A DNA stretch of 64,000 nt. It comes from Auanema rhodensis (taxonomy: Eukaryota > Nematoda > Chromadorea > Rhabditida > Rhabditidae). The notes beneath the pieces were generated by a model. That model made no database searches, was not told where the DNA came from, and was given only the letters and a program-made list of their open reading frames with translations. The stretch covers positions 8,008,131 through 8,072,130 of the forward strand of contig OZ059894.1 in NCBI GenBank assembly GCA_964057225.1, in the 5' to 3' direction. The position numbers and the translations under genes are program-made. Each line of letters begins with the position of its first letter. The stretch's first letter is position 1. This document shows, piece by piece, positions 36,114-48,149 of this stretch.

Positions 36114-38435
36114 TCTCAATTGATATTTCGATATTAATTTGGAATATTTGTGTTTTTAAACTTTGAAAAAATAAAAAATTCGTTTAAAAATTCATATATG
36201 ATATTTTCAAATCCAAAAGGATAACATAATCAGAAAAATAAAGTAGTTCATTCAATAACTGTTTTGAATTTTTCGAAAGTATTCTTGCTTATGAACTATT
36301 ATTGTACTGAACTCATGACCTCTCACATACCCTTTAAACAAATAGAAAAATTTCATGTATAATAATTAATATGAAATAATTTATTTTGGAGTAATCCATA
36401 TTATAACAAAAACATATTTTTATATATTTAAGTTAATGCTCTAAATAACAAAACAAATACTAGAGTAGGGAAGAATAGCAATAGAATATATATTCAATGA
36501 TCTTATCATAAAAATCAAAAGAACATTCACATAAAAAATGTATATATGTACATAGTTTGTTCTTACACCATATGATATCTTTTGATTCCCGCCATTTTAT
36601 GATGGTTCTGATTAAAAAGTTACTATAGCTTTTCCAAAACTCCAGAGGAGGAACAACATATGAAGAAAAACTATTTGGGTAGAAACCGAATCACTATTTG
36701 TATGTTGAGAAGATTCAAATTCAAGTCTTCTATCATCATCTTTTTGTTGTTGTAAAAACAGTATTTGTAAATCAGAGAAAGCTATAAATTTACTTCCTTT
36801 AGATTGTATTTAAATGAAAAATTAACATAAATTTGAAATTTGCACGCCTATAGAATATATTTCCATTAACAAATTATTTCATTTGCAACGTGGCATTCAA
36901 CTCGCTACTTGGATTAGGTAAATACATTATTATTATTTTTTATTGTTTTCAATTATGTAGAATGCTTCTTATTATTGTTTTCTTTAAGTTAAACATCCGC
37001 TAACCTTTTTCAAAATAATTTTGAACGGAAATTTCCACCTAATCTCACGCTTTAAATTTGATAATAGAACTTTTTGATATATGTTTATTGAGCATTTTCC
37101 CGCGATCAACATTTCCGATCACTTATTCCGGAATTGAACCGGAAAAAATAAGTGGTACCCAGATCAAAACACATCTTTCGAAAACCTCATTAGAATAATG
37201 TTGAAAGAAAAGGTGCCATACAAGCTTAGTGATCAGTCTCCATGGTTCTCGATACTATTTCTCTTCAGCGAGTTTGAAAATATTGATTGTGTCACAGCTA
37301 ATTAGAATACATCGGAAGTTTGTAGATTTTTGTGCAGAATAGTTACCGATGCACAATCCGAAACTGTTCGCTGTATTAAAAATAGTAAACGTTTATTAGT
37401 TCATAGCGCTCGTTTTCTAATTGGGTATTTTTCTATTTTTCATTTCAAATTTGGCGTGCTTGGAATTATTTAAAAATATGACGAGCCCGCTCACTTGGCT
37501 CTTTTTGATTTTTGGCGTTCGATTTTCTCTTGCGTTCTGTTTCAATTCATTTATTGATCATCTTCTCTTCGCTTGTAGTTGCTTTTTCTTCTAGCATCTT
37601 TATTTAATAATAAGTTTCTTCATAATATTGCACTTACATCTACACGGCTTCTTTATTAAGTTAGCTTATGCATATGAATACATAATATGTTTTGCTTGGA
37701 CAACTAGTAGATCAAACATGTAGTAGATATCCATTTATTAATATGCTACTTTAGTTGATCTTTGTAATGTAGTCTGATAATTGATCAAAATTTTTTTCTG
37801 ATGGGCATATGTAGGTAGATTATCGATATATCTTACCCATCTAATTATGTACGATTTTTTACTTTTGAATCACTTTCATATTTATACACTGTTTTTGAAG
37901 AATCTTAGAATATATTACGTTTATAATTAATTCTGACTCTTCACTAATTAGATTGCAAAAATTTATGGTTTCTCGCATCTCAACTTGTCTTAAATCGCGC
38001 CCTGTTGCTATTATTCACAGGGGCGCTAATATATGTTTTTTGAATTAATCTAGTCCTGAGAAGAACTTACCGATTTCAATTATTCCATTAATGGATTCAT
38101 TTGTTCATATATGTGCAGCTTTAGGATTCGGTAGGGATAAGCTCTTCATTGAGATTAACTGATTTTAGTAATCTTGTTATCTCTCCAAGCTCTCACCTTG
38201 AAGTTTACTGTAGACGAAGGAAATATAGGATGATGTTTTGTTACCAATTGGGTAGGGTACAGTTGTAGCAATAATTTGTCAGTTTCATAAGCAGCCCTAT
38301 TAACCATACGCTTAACACATTATTATTATGTTTTGTTTATCTTTCAATGTGCTGCTTTTTGGAATGTATTATATCAAAAGTTCCCTAAAATTATAATTTA
38401 CATTCTGGGAATTTCAGATTAATATTTATGTCGAT
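36114..38435. other. Intergenic region, lysozyme 2 / cdc-25
   Basis: 2.3 kb. Duplicated lysozyme 3' UTR to about 36186, then A/T-rich sequence. At about 36508-36530 there is a third, decayed copy of the block that begins both lysozyme promoters (AGAACATTCACATAAA), with no gene behind it. Bases about 37130-37560 are somewhat more G/C-rich but hold no credible exon. An acceptor-like ATTTCAG at 38411-38417 lies just before the cdc-25 start. Confidence 0.45.
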
Positions 38436-40525
38436 ATGTCAAATATCTTGGCTGAGCGCGGCCATGTAGAAATCAAGGAGGAAGAAGATAATTCGAGAGA
38501 CTCTGGTATTTATAATGCTTATATAACTCTAACTGTCTTCTGATCATAGGATTTTCCTCTGGACGTGCCTCGCCAGATCCTAACAATGCTGAAAAATTTA
38601 CTAACGTTCGATTAGATGACTGTGCCAGGGTAATATTATGATTTCTTCTTGTTGCTGACAAGCTTTTAGGGCGCGGATAGCGATCAGTTGGACATGTTTT
38701 GTGAGTTCGGATTCGAAAACACTAGGGTGGAAGAGCGTGTTTATAAGACCCAGGTTCTCGAGATAATATGTTTGATTTATGAATCATAATGTTTAGGTTA
38801 CTCATCGCATTCCTCTTGCGGATTGTACTAACACAAGTTATTCCAGTCAAAGTAGTAACAGAAGGTATATTAAGCAAAGTTTTCATGCATTGCTTATCAT
38901 TTCAGTTTTACAACAAACTCTAGAAGCATGAAACAATGGATTGATTCCCCCCTGACTACTGTTTGTACTCAACCGGAGCCTAGACTTCTTTCGTTCTCGA
39001 TGTTTGATTCAAATTCTGATATATCATTCTGTGATCATTCTCAACGTTTCACCGTATTAGATGAAGTGAGTGAAAGCCGAAGCGGAAGACTATAGACTTC
39101 TGCTCAGAATGACGGATGTGGTACTCGCTCGCAGCCTCTTCGACGGACTATGAGTGAACATAAAGATCGACCGCAGAGAAAACGCAGTATTGAAACTAGA
39201 GCGGAAATGGAAAATAAACGAAAGAAGAGTTCTCCATCGAATGTGGAAGATTTAGATGTTCGTCTAGAGTCGAAATTTTCTTCCATTCTCCGTGTTCAGA
39301 TTGACTTTGACGAAAGTGTTTTTACGGTGGACGATGATTGTTCTCCAAACCTGTCTACTTGGTCTCTAGCTTCACAGCAACGCAGCCTTCCGAGAGCTAC
39401 TAGTTGTGGAGTTCTGGAGATGGGTGAACATCACTCAAGTCCCAACTTGCCTAAAATTATGGAAGTTGTAATGAATATAATACAATATCATCAGAGAAGT
39501 ATTTCTTTTCAGGTCTACTCGTTACCCACTGTAACAAAACCCCAAACTGATTCACAGGCTTTTAAAAGCATTTCTGCCGCTACGCTTGCAAATGAGTTGC
39601 GCAAATTAGGAGAGAAAGAATTTAGGTTTTCAATTCAATATGATTTTTCTCTAGATTTCTGTTATTATAGTGAGAGATTTACATTGGTTGATTGCCGCTA
39701 TCCTTATGAATATCTTGGTGGTCATATTAAGGTAGATATGCTTCAATATATACATACAATATTATTTTTTAACAGACTGCCGTTAATATTCACGATCAGA
39801 ATGAACTTGAATCTATATTTTTCCCAGTTGACTCATCTGCATCCATTCGTAAAAGAATTCCTATTTTTTATTGCGAATACAGTCAAAAGAGAGGACCTGG
39901 AATGTACTGTAATTTTGTAAATAAGCCGCATTAAATTTTTTTTAGGGCTCATCGTCTTCGTTCCTTGGATAGAAGTCGTAATGAGTTACATTATCCGTTA
40001 GTTGACTACAAAGAGATTTACCTTCTTGATCATGGATATAGACGCTTCTTTTCTGAGCAAACACAACAGGTTTATTATTCTTGTTTCCTTTATATAATTA
40101 ATGTGATCTAAGGATCTTTGCGAGCCAATCAACTACGTGACCATGAGAGAGCCTCAACACTCGAAACAACTTACTGCTTATAAATGGCACAAATCCAAAT
40201 CTTCCCATCATTTAGATAGACAGGAGAGAGCAACTGGAGGTTTGAAGTGTAACTATTATAAGTATAATTAATAAATTCAGGCTCTGATCGTTTTATTTCC
40301 CGCAGAAGAGCTCTCTTCACTCGTCATTTGTCAATGGGAACATTGAATGAAGTATGGTCAATTTGAAATATTATGTAATTGTGCTTTTTTCAGGATACCA
40401 CACCTTGTACCTCTCGTACTAGATCTATGGCTTCTGAGAGTTCCCTGAATGACTCTGAAGGTGGCTCGATTGCCCAGCGTCTTAATTTTGAGATGGATAG
40501 TCCCGATAACTCTTGTTCCGAGTAG
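38436..40525 (+). CDS. cdc-25: CDC25-type dual-specificity phosphatase
   Basis: Activates cyclin-dependent kinases by removing inhibitory Thr/Tyr phosphates, so it drives mitotic or meiotic entry; nuclear/cytoplasmic. About 11 exons, roughly 560-580 residues. The N-terminal half is a disordered regulatory region rich in Ser/Pro and basic motifs (RPQRKRS, NKRKKSSPS). The C-terminal rhodanese-like domain shows FTLVDCRYPYEYLGGHIK (39.69-39.73 kb), then the active site IFYCEYSQKRGPGM (39.87-39.90 kb), a complete C-x5-R loop, then LHYPLVDYKEIYLLDHGYRRFF. The tail (RRRALFTRHLS, NSCSE) is again Ser-rich. The intron before TSAQNDG is either 30 or 42 bases, depending on the donor. The start ATG at 38436 is preceded by an out-of-frame ATG at 38428. 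C. elegans has four paralogues; which one this matches is not decided. Confidence 0.9.
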
Positions 40526-41212
40526 AGGCTTTTCTTTGTTCTACGATTGTTCCATATATACCCGCAGTTTTTCTGCATATTCCTACTTGTCCCGAGATGT
40601 ACTGATTACCTTTTTTAACCTACCAAAGCTAACCTGCATGAGCATCCAGTCTTGTACTCATTTACCGTTATTTTAGAATCTCCTGTTAGATTATCTATCA
40701 GCATCTGAGTTTTACTTTTTTGATCATTTCCATTTCACCAAGTCAATTGTATATCCCACAACAACTAGTGCAGCCTTCAAGTCTTTTTGGTGCATGCCTT
40801 TTTATATATAGTTTACTCTAGTTTATCATTGTCTACCGGTAATTCCAAACAGGGTAGTATTACTAACACTATACCTTACAAATCGCTCTTTACAAGAGTT
40901 ATCCTGGTCTCAAGCTATTTGCTCATCTTGTACTATAACTCATATTCATCTCCTTTCCGATACTACTCGTTTTCTCATTACGTACTATCCTCACTTGTGC
41001 ATTACACTGACTTTGTCCGGTATTATTTTTTTTGATATTCTGTTTTGAAATGATGAAACTACCAGGATTCTGTCGTTATTGACTAAGCGGTAATTTAACC
41101 GTTATATCGTTGTGTTATTGTTTGTGAATATATTAGCATTATAAGTTTATAGGATATTAAGTTGTAGTGGTGCTAGGTTATAAAACTATTTGGTAGAATT
41201 TTTGGTGAATTG
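40526..41212. other. Intergenic region, cdc-25 / unknown gene
   Basis: About 690 bases of pyrimidine-rich then A/T-rich sequence on the + strand. Open frames here are low-complexity Ser/Tyr/Phe-rich and not believed. The cdc-25 3' UTR and the next gene's promoter should lie here. Confidence 0.45.
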
Positions 41213-42999
41213 ATGCTGCCCGACGGAGGCGTGGGTTCATCTGCACCTGCCTGCTGGTATAATTCAGGTTGATTTTGTACAAAAATTGAAACTTCATCTG
41301 CTAAGGTTACAGTTGTTGAAGAGTCTTCACCTTCTGAACTTTTGAGCGAAGTTTTATCTGTAGAACAAGTTTCTGCTGCTCCTACAAGGAGTCCTAGTGT
41401 TATTGAAGATCAAGAAAACAGAGAAGATCACATTGCTCATATTGAGAAGTTAGCTCAGCCAAAGAAATCGTGTCTCACCGGTTCGAAGAAATCATTGCCG
41501 GTTTTAAATGTTTTTTTTCTTATTAAAGATAAGCCCTTTCCCGCTCGATTATATCAAAAAAAGAAAGTTGTGGCATTTGGACGAACAGTTAATTATTCTC
41601 AAACAGTCGAGGTTCGAATTAATGTAAACTGTAACATATCGTGCTTTTTCAGGGTACATCTCGAAGAGATCATATTGTAAATAAAGTTCACCCACCTATG
41701 AATCGTACAGTGGAAAACAAAGAAAACAAGCCACCGCCCGGAGTACCTAAAGTAATGGCAAAGGAAATATCAAAGAGAAAAGTAGGGATTTTCTTTATAT
41801 TGTGATTTATTGTGATCAATATATCAGTCCATGGAACCTGCTGAAAAAACTACAGAACATGAAGGTATCACTGACATTGGCTCTGTTAAAGAACTTCTAC
41901 AAAAAAATGAAGAAAAAAACGAGGCATTGTTTGCTCAAGTATTTAAAAAGCTTGAAGGTAAAGGGGTGACATGGTATAAGATTATGTGTTTATTTTCTAG
42001 AGCTAACAATGGTTCAGCGTCAAGAACCTCCGAAACAAGATGATTTTATACGTAGACCTCTTGCTGAAAAGAAACCCGAAGCATTATATAGAACAGAGCG
42101 TGCTCGAATTCTCGATTCCATCGAACGTCACCTTGAATGTGATCCAACATTCATAAATGAGCTGGTTTCGTTTTGTAAAACTATGGAGAATAGAGTACTA
42201 CAAGATTGTGGTTTTTTAATATAACTATTACATATTTTAGGTCGGATTTGTTTCCCCCACTCCAACTGATGATTTTGTTCGACCTGCTCATCGTCCAACG
42301 GTGAGTAGAAGTGCGGTGGCGACTACACGGGAGAGAAATGAAGTTACTAGACAAGATCGAAGGTGTGTAGCAAAGTCTTCGTAATATTCAGTTTTACTCT
42401 TAGTGGAGCTTTTGTCACGGAAAGAATGACCGTTGAGCGTAGTTTTATGTCACCTGGCGGAGAACCATTTTCAGTGGATTCCAGAAAGTTTTTGGGAAAT
42501 CGAGGACTTATTAAAGGAGGTATCTCGGTAGCTACGCTGTTCCTATATGTTAGTTTTGTTTAAGCCTCTGATCGAAATTTAATGTCTCCACCACAAAGCA
42601 GAGGAGTTCAAAACCCTCCACAATCTTATTATCAACCAGGTTATAGTGTTGCTTATGTACCGCAGCGTAGCTTGGCTGAATCTTCTGATGATGAGTATGT
42701 GTATTTTGTCTTACCTTAAACATATTATTGTAATTTTTTTTAGAAACTGTGGGACTGTTCTTCAATTGACAGATGCGCAATACGAAAAGCAATGCGCAGC
42801 ACGAGAAGCTAAATTGCGAAGTGCCCCCTTTATTACTGAAGTTGAAGATCAAATTGGTCAGTAGGTTTTCAGAGTTGTGCCTTATATTCTTAATTTATTA
42901 GATCTTCGAAATGCTACCCCAGATGAAAGGAAGAGACGTGAAGTTCAGCGCCAATTAGAGGAAAAACGACGTCGTCGTGACGAAATGTTAAAGAAATAA
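41213..42999 (+). CDS. Unrecognised charged, partly coiled-coil protein
   Basis: No family recognised. About ten small exons give roughly 410 residues. The N-terminus (MLPDGG, then VTVVEESSPSELL) is Ser/Glu-rich and probably disordered, followed by basic patches (KKSCLTDKPFPARLYQKKK). Two short coiled-coil candidates follow: VKELLQKNEEKNEALFAQVF (about 41.9 kb) and ERARILDSIERHLECDPTFI (42.1 kb). After them come a Pro/Ser/Tyr-rich middle (PPQSRGVQNPPQSYYQPGY) and an acidic step SSDDE. The last exon is a highly charged helix (ATPDERKRREVQRQ, then RRRRDEMLKK). All exons join in frame. The start is the weakest point: the ATG at 41213 needs a GTGGGT donor. The make-up resembles centrosome, spindle or cytoskeletal adaptors, but that is only an impression. 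It lies 690 bases after cdc-25 on the same strand. Confidence 0.65.
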
Positions 43000-45815
43000 C
43001 AATCGGTAGATGTTTTAGATTCTCTTACTATTCATAATATAAAACTTACTCTGATACCTTGCTTGTACCAATTTTAATCTAATTTCATATTACTAGTATG
43101 TATATACTTGCGATCTACTCAATAAACATGAAAAATGTTAATTTTGAATGATCCTAACAGGATTCCCAGCCAATGTTAAAATATGATTGAATTGAAATTT
43201 TATATTGAATGTTAAGTTAACCGAGCGATATTGAAGGGCTGCAAAGTATTACAGTAAACGATAGCATATACGGATGTTAAACATGGCTCCATGTGAACTG
43301 CTAATCACAGTTGAACAGTGCGTTTCTGTAGACTGGTGAGTCAAGGTTTGAAGTATTAGTAACTGAAAGAGTAGACTTTGTACAGAGAAAACGAAGTAAA
43401 ACAGAAGTATTCGTAACAGTATAGAAAGAATTGTCGTGAACTGGGAACATCTCATATACTGTTAACGTCTGTTCATTCGGCTAATCCAGAACGGTGGGTG
43501 ATTGGATGAGAGGGTTGGTGACGAAGTTTGGATGAGATAGTGATAAAGAAAAGCTGAGAAGATAAGAGAAGTAGAAATACAGAAAAGCTTCAAGTGAGAG
43601 AGAGAGACAAAAAGGAAAGAAAGTGGTGGATACGACTGTTTGCAGTAGTTGTCTGTCTACTCATTATTCTCCCCATTTTTGCGTTGATTGATGCTCCAAC
43701 CTGTCAACTAATTCTTGAGTGCCTAACAAGGTCATAAGTACAATATGCAGGATTTCAAAAATAAAGTAAGTAAATTCCATTTTATTATTTTTCCATGTTT
43801 CACCAAAATTTACCAAAGATTCTCAACAATACATAGTTTTTGAATGTTCGTTAAAAATAGTTTTGATCCAGTTCTTATAATTTGAAAATTTTTGAGAGTG
43901 TTTTTTGAATTGAAAATGATTCCAAGCACTTTTTGTTCGTATCATATCAGCCCTATTCGCTTCTTCAGCTTTAGCTTTTCGATCAATTCGTACTTTAAAC
44001 CTTTTTTTCTTGTAAAGCCGTTAGTAGTTGTCTTTTGCTTGTTCAAAGCTATTCTCACAATGTACACATAATATAACTGTATAGAAAACTAAAAGTTTGA
44101 AATTATTATTTTCTTATTTTCAATTTTTCCTTTTTTGGTTTTTTTCATGAAGTTGATTTTCTTAACGAAAACGTTTCATCAACCGCTTGTTAATAATGGA
44201 GACGAATCAAGTTTTAATCATGCTCTCAAACATATCTAACTACATGTGTATGGTAATCATTTTAAGGTCAATAGTTAACTGATTCATAGATTGTCTGATC
44301 TGATCATCTAGCTGCTTGAGCATTGTTTGCTGCCGTGCTTGACATGTTCAATATTGCGATCCTATCCTACAAGTTTCACATAGAGTATTTCATCAAATTC
44401 ATCAAATTCATCATTTTCTTGCTCTTTTGAAAAAAAAAAGTTCATCAGATCAATTCGTTTCACTGGTGTTTTTCCTCAAATAATCGATTTTGAAACCGAA
44501 ATCGGCTTTCGTTAAAAGAAATGTCTTCATCATTGTCTTCGATCATCATGAGCCCTTTGAGCGCAAACAAATGGCCTCTTGTGGCCAGCAGCTTCACATT
44601 TCAACAAAGCATATCTTGAATTTACAAAAATTTTGTTTTGTTATTGGTAAAACAGGAGACATTTTTTCTTTTTTTCTATTCTTTTCTTTCATGCAGAGCT
44701 AAATTTCCGAGTGCTCGAAGATTTGACATTGCTCGAACTCTCCATATGAATTCTAGTCTTTATCTATTTTCTCTTCAACGAAGTTTTCAACAGATTATTC
44801 CTTCTCCATTTCTAATGTACTGAAACATCTCTTGCAGTTCTGCAACTTGGCAGAGATTCAATTGTTTCATTCGGAAAACGTCACGGCTGGAAATTTCTAA
44901 TGTACTCGATTCTAGTTCTGTATTTTTCCATGCTTTTAGTTTATGCCACTTGACGCATAGTTTTCTTCTTGAAAACATAACTAATAATTCTCGAGAAGCT
45001 TATTTCTCATCATATCGTCGTACTTTCGCTCACGTTTCCGGCATTCCTTAGTTTGTTCTCGACGTCAGAAAAGGAAAAGTCTGGACAGTTTGATCTGTTG
45101 GTCATACGTCAGGCCACTATCCTTCTGCGGTTTGGCGACTCCTGTGTTGTCTTAAGACATCATGTAATCGTCTGCGAGCCGACGCATCCAGAATCATCAG
45201 TCGGCGTGTTTGTATTCATGCTTGAGCAAATGACGGTCTCGTCCTTCATTTCTTTTCTTGTTCCCAAATAGCTTGTCTTTCTCACCAAGTTAACATGGAC
45301 AACACGGAAAAGACAGGAAAAGTGCTTGTTGCTTCGCTATTATCACGCCGTCGGCAAAGACCATCAGAACTACGAGCACAAAGATAATGCCCCTCGCTGA
45401 CAACAAAGACCATTGACGTCTTTGTTGCCGGCCTCATTTGAGCAATTTAATAGTTGCTGGAAGCCTAGTTGTTGTTATTTTCAACAAGTGACAACTCCTG
45501 GCTACTTGTATCTAGTTGAATGTTCAAGTGTTGTGTTCATCCCATTATTGAAACTTTCTGATGCACTTGCTATATTATGGAATTTCTTCTTCGATTTTCT
45601 GAAAATTTTTACTGTTTGCATATAGCTTCTGCTTCTTTGAAGGAGTTTGACCTCAGCTATTTCTGCATCTGTCTGAATGAGATGAGCGATTAATCCTCAT
45701 TATCTTATTTGCTTTTTTCATACATTGTCAATAAAAGAACATTTTATTTGAAACTTTTTTTGATGAAAAATGCAACGTTGATCTGACCAATATCATAATA
45801 TATTCTTTTGAGGAC
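43000..45815. other. Intergenic region
   Basis: 2.8 kb without a supported gene. Bases about 43200-43700 are purine-rich on the + strand. Bases about 44480-44830 and 45000-45450 are less A/T-rich and have isolated frames of 60-72 codons, but these do not join to others or resemble known families. They may be 5' UTR or control sequence of the gene at 45816. Confidence 0.4.
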
Positions 45816-46955
45816 ATGTCATGTGGGCTATTCGTTGCCGAAGTTCGTGGATCACGTAGTTGTGCGGTTTGCAAACGAGACATCAGGTTAATTCATTTTA
45901 TTTATTCATCTTTATCAAATGTTTGTTTTATATTTTTTCTGCTTTTAGAGAGCATGATCCTCGTGCCCTTTACGTTGAACCTAGACGAATCTTTCCAGAA
46001 TTACCACCTCTTGCCACATTGCCAACGTAAGTTATTATCATCTTAGACCTAACAGGTTATATTTAAATGAAAAAAAGTTTTTATTATTAAAATATAGAAT
46101 TAGTAGTATATTGAGAGAAAGTGTTGGAATCTTGGACATTGAAATAATCGCGTACTGACGTAGTCAGTCAAGTTTCTTGTGCTTGTATTCAACTATTTTG
46201 GGTTTTAATACGTTTTGTACTAAATTTTACTTATTTCATCCTAATGCGTCACTAAAATTTGGATAATCCTTTTTTTAGTTTTTTATATTATACGCTATCG
46301 CTTTGTTAAAGTCCATCGAGAAGTTGTGAGATTTCCTGTTTTTTGTGTATACTGAAGATTATGCTCGTTTTCCAATTTTGGTTGCCCAATTGGCATTCTG
46401 GCTTTGCCTAAGTTCTAACCGGAAGTATGCGACTATTGTTCAACCGTATTATTGCCAAATTTCTAACGAATGTTTGCCTATCGTTTCCATCTCGCTTATG
46501 ACTTTCTCATTTCTACTTCTTCGTCGCTGATTTATAGCTGAGCCAAGAAAAAAAAGAAACAACAGTGAATTTTTCGTTTGTAAGTTTTTTTTATTTTCTT
46601 CTTTCTTTCACCAACAAACTTTCACGTTATTACCCAATATTATTATAAAAAAATACTGTTTGATTGACTGAAGCTTACTTTATAACAATTCCCCGAATGA
46701 TTGCTCGTTCTCTTAATTTTTTAAACCCTAAACGATAATAAGAAAGAAATTCATAGGTTACGGAAAATTGAAAAATTGTTTGATTTGCCCTCAGATATAC
46801 GTACATATCTCAATATATTTGAAAGTGAACCTGTGTGTGCCAAGCTGACACAACTGCCACGCAGGGAACTGTCCAACTGTCTGTCGATTCTTCAAGTCGC
46901 TTTGACAGCTTGTAGTCTGAGAAGATTGTCACATAAGAAGTCGCTAGTAATCTAA
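45816..46955 (+). CDS. Small unrecognised protein with an N-terminal CxxC
   Basis: Three exons (45816-45886, 45949-46026, 46757-46955) join in frame to 115 residues: MSCGLFVAEVRGSRSCAVCK, then REHDPRALYVEPRRIFPELP, then after a 730-base intron LRKIEKLFDLPSDIRTYLNI and LPRRELSNCLSILQVALTAC, ending KKSLVI. The third exon was found by its phase match and G/C-richer composition. The CAVCK pair could hold half a metal site, and the second half is an amphipathic helical stretch. No family was recognised. The last exon's end is uncertain: a GTAATC donor within it could splice onward, so these exons might be an alternative 5' part of the pseudokinase gene that starts at 48150. Confidence 0.55.
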
Positions 46956-48149
46956 TCTTCTTTTTCCTAACAATTATTCTATAATTCTTCTAAAATTCTT
47001 TCAACTTATTGCTTCGTTCTAAATTCTTTATTCTTAAAATGCTGTTTTAACCTTTTCAATAATAATTGTTTCCTAATATAACAAGCCCGCGTGGCCTAAT
47101 GGATAAGGCGTCTGACTTCTAATCAGAAGATTGTCGGTTCGATCCCGGCCGTGGGCTTCTAGTTTTCCTTTTCTTACTTCACGTTCAAGCTTGTTCATAA
47201 TAAGTTTCTAGTTGTTTTCTTCTCGTTTTTCTCGTTTGAATGTTTCACATTGAAAAATTCTCTCAATATTTTTGCTTTGCGCGAAGATTCATTGAATTTT
47301 ATTTGCATTTGCTCGTTCTATTTCAATAGAGTATATATCTGAACGTTTCTTCGTATGATTTCTAGTTGAAATAAGGATAGTAACTAATAAATATATTTAT
47401 TAGAACAACTTTCTAATTTATAAATATGAAAGTTTATTTTAACAAGTTATCTATTTACTATTCTTTCTTTTTTTTGTTTCCCTTGCTTCGACATGGGATA
47501 AGGTTTTCTATAATGTGTGTAAGAATTCACTAAGCTGATATTCTTGTTGTTCATTGCAATTACCTGATCAAGATGTGAAATTATGAACAAATCACGTGAA
47601 GTACATCACTTGAGAATATGGATTAGATCAGCACATATGTTTGAAGATGACAGCTTTTCTCAATAGTCCGTTGCTAACAGCTTTTTTTCAATAACGGATG
47701 TCCCAGATTTGTATGAGATTTCTCGTCCTTTATAGTATTATTTACTTAACATCAACTTCATTTTTTTTGTCAATATGAAGTACTTTTCTAAGATTTTCCT
47801 CAGAATGTCCTTATCAAAAACTACCTCTTCAAGTTATTCCATATTTGTTATTTCAAATTATGGAGTGATGTTGTTGAATGGTTGAATGTTTAAAGGTATT
47901 GTAATGTACTAAATATCGAGATTCAACCAAGGCTTTTCTTCACCTGATGTACTCTTTGTTCTTTATCTCTAAATTTATTTTTATTTGATGTGTCCATTCA
48001 TCTATTCTCATCAAATTGAAGTTCATATTTATTGTTCTCACAGTGCAAGCTCTTGAACTAATTTATTATTTTTATTTAAAGTTTGAATTTCGCTTTTGTG
48101 ATACTAAGGCCCTTCTTTGAAAAACTTTTTTTTTTAATTTAAAGAAAAA
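46956..48149. other. Intergenic region carrying tRNA-Arg
   Basis: 1.2 kb holding the tRNA at 47085-47157. The rest is A/T-rich without coding signal. A TCACGTGA palindrome is at 47592-47599, and an acceptor-like TTTAAAG (about 48138-48144) precedes the pseudokinase start. Confidence 0.5.
47085..47157 (+). tRNA. tRNA-Arg (anticodon TCT)
   Basis: 73 bases that fold as a full cloverleaf. The acceptor stem GCCCGCG pairs with CGTGGGC (one G-U) and leaves discriminator T. The D-arm includes the A box TGGCCTAATGG. The anticodon stem TCTGA/TCAGA encloses loop CTTCTAA with anticodon TCT, reading AGA. The T-arm has GGTTCGATCCC (B box). There is no intron. A run of four T residues about 6 bases downstream is a pol III terminator. 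The AGA codon is heavily used in the surrounding genes. Confidence 0.96.

Larger units (their letters stand above)
33678..36186 (+). repeat. Tandem segmental duplication of the lysozyme gene (units about 33678-34577 and 35302-36186)
   Basis: Each unit of about 0.9 kb includes promoter, TATA box, three exons, both introns and the 3' UTR. The first block is AGAACAATCACATAAAG, and the right end falls after ATTCGTTTA. About 725 bases of unrelated sequence separate the units. Flank identity is high, including introns, so the event is young or the copies are being homogenised. Confidence 0.85.

Noticed and set aside
39067-39096. A 30-base intron in cdc-25 as proof of ultra-short introns
   Set aside because: An upstream in-phase GTATTA donor gives a normal 42-base intron, so the 30-base version is not needed.
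41515-41542. Reading straight through in the unknown gene (PVLNVFFLIK) as coding
   Set aside because: A canonical 48-base intron (GTTCGA...TTAAAG) removes this T-rich stretch and keeps frame, so it is more likely intronic.
45053-45271. 72-codon + strand frame with mixed composition
   Set aside because: No convincing ATG context, no acceptor or donor giving an in-frame partner, and no recognised family.
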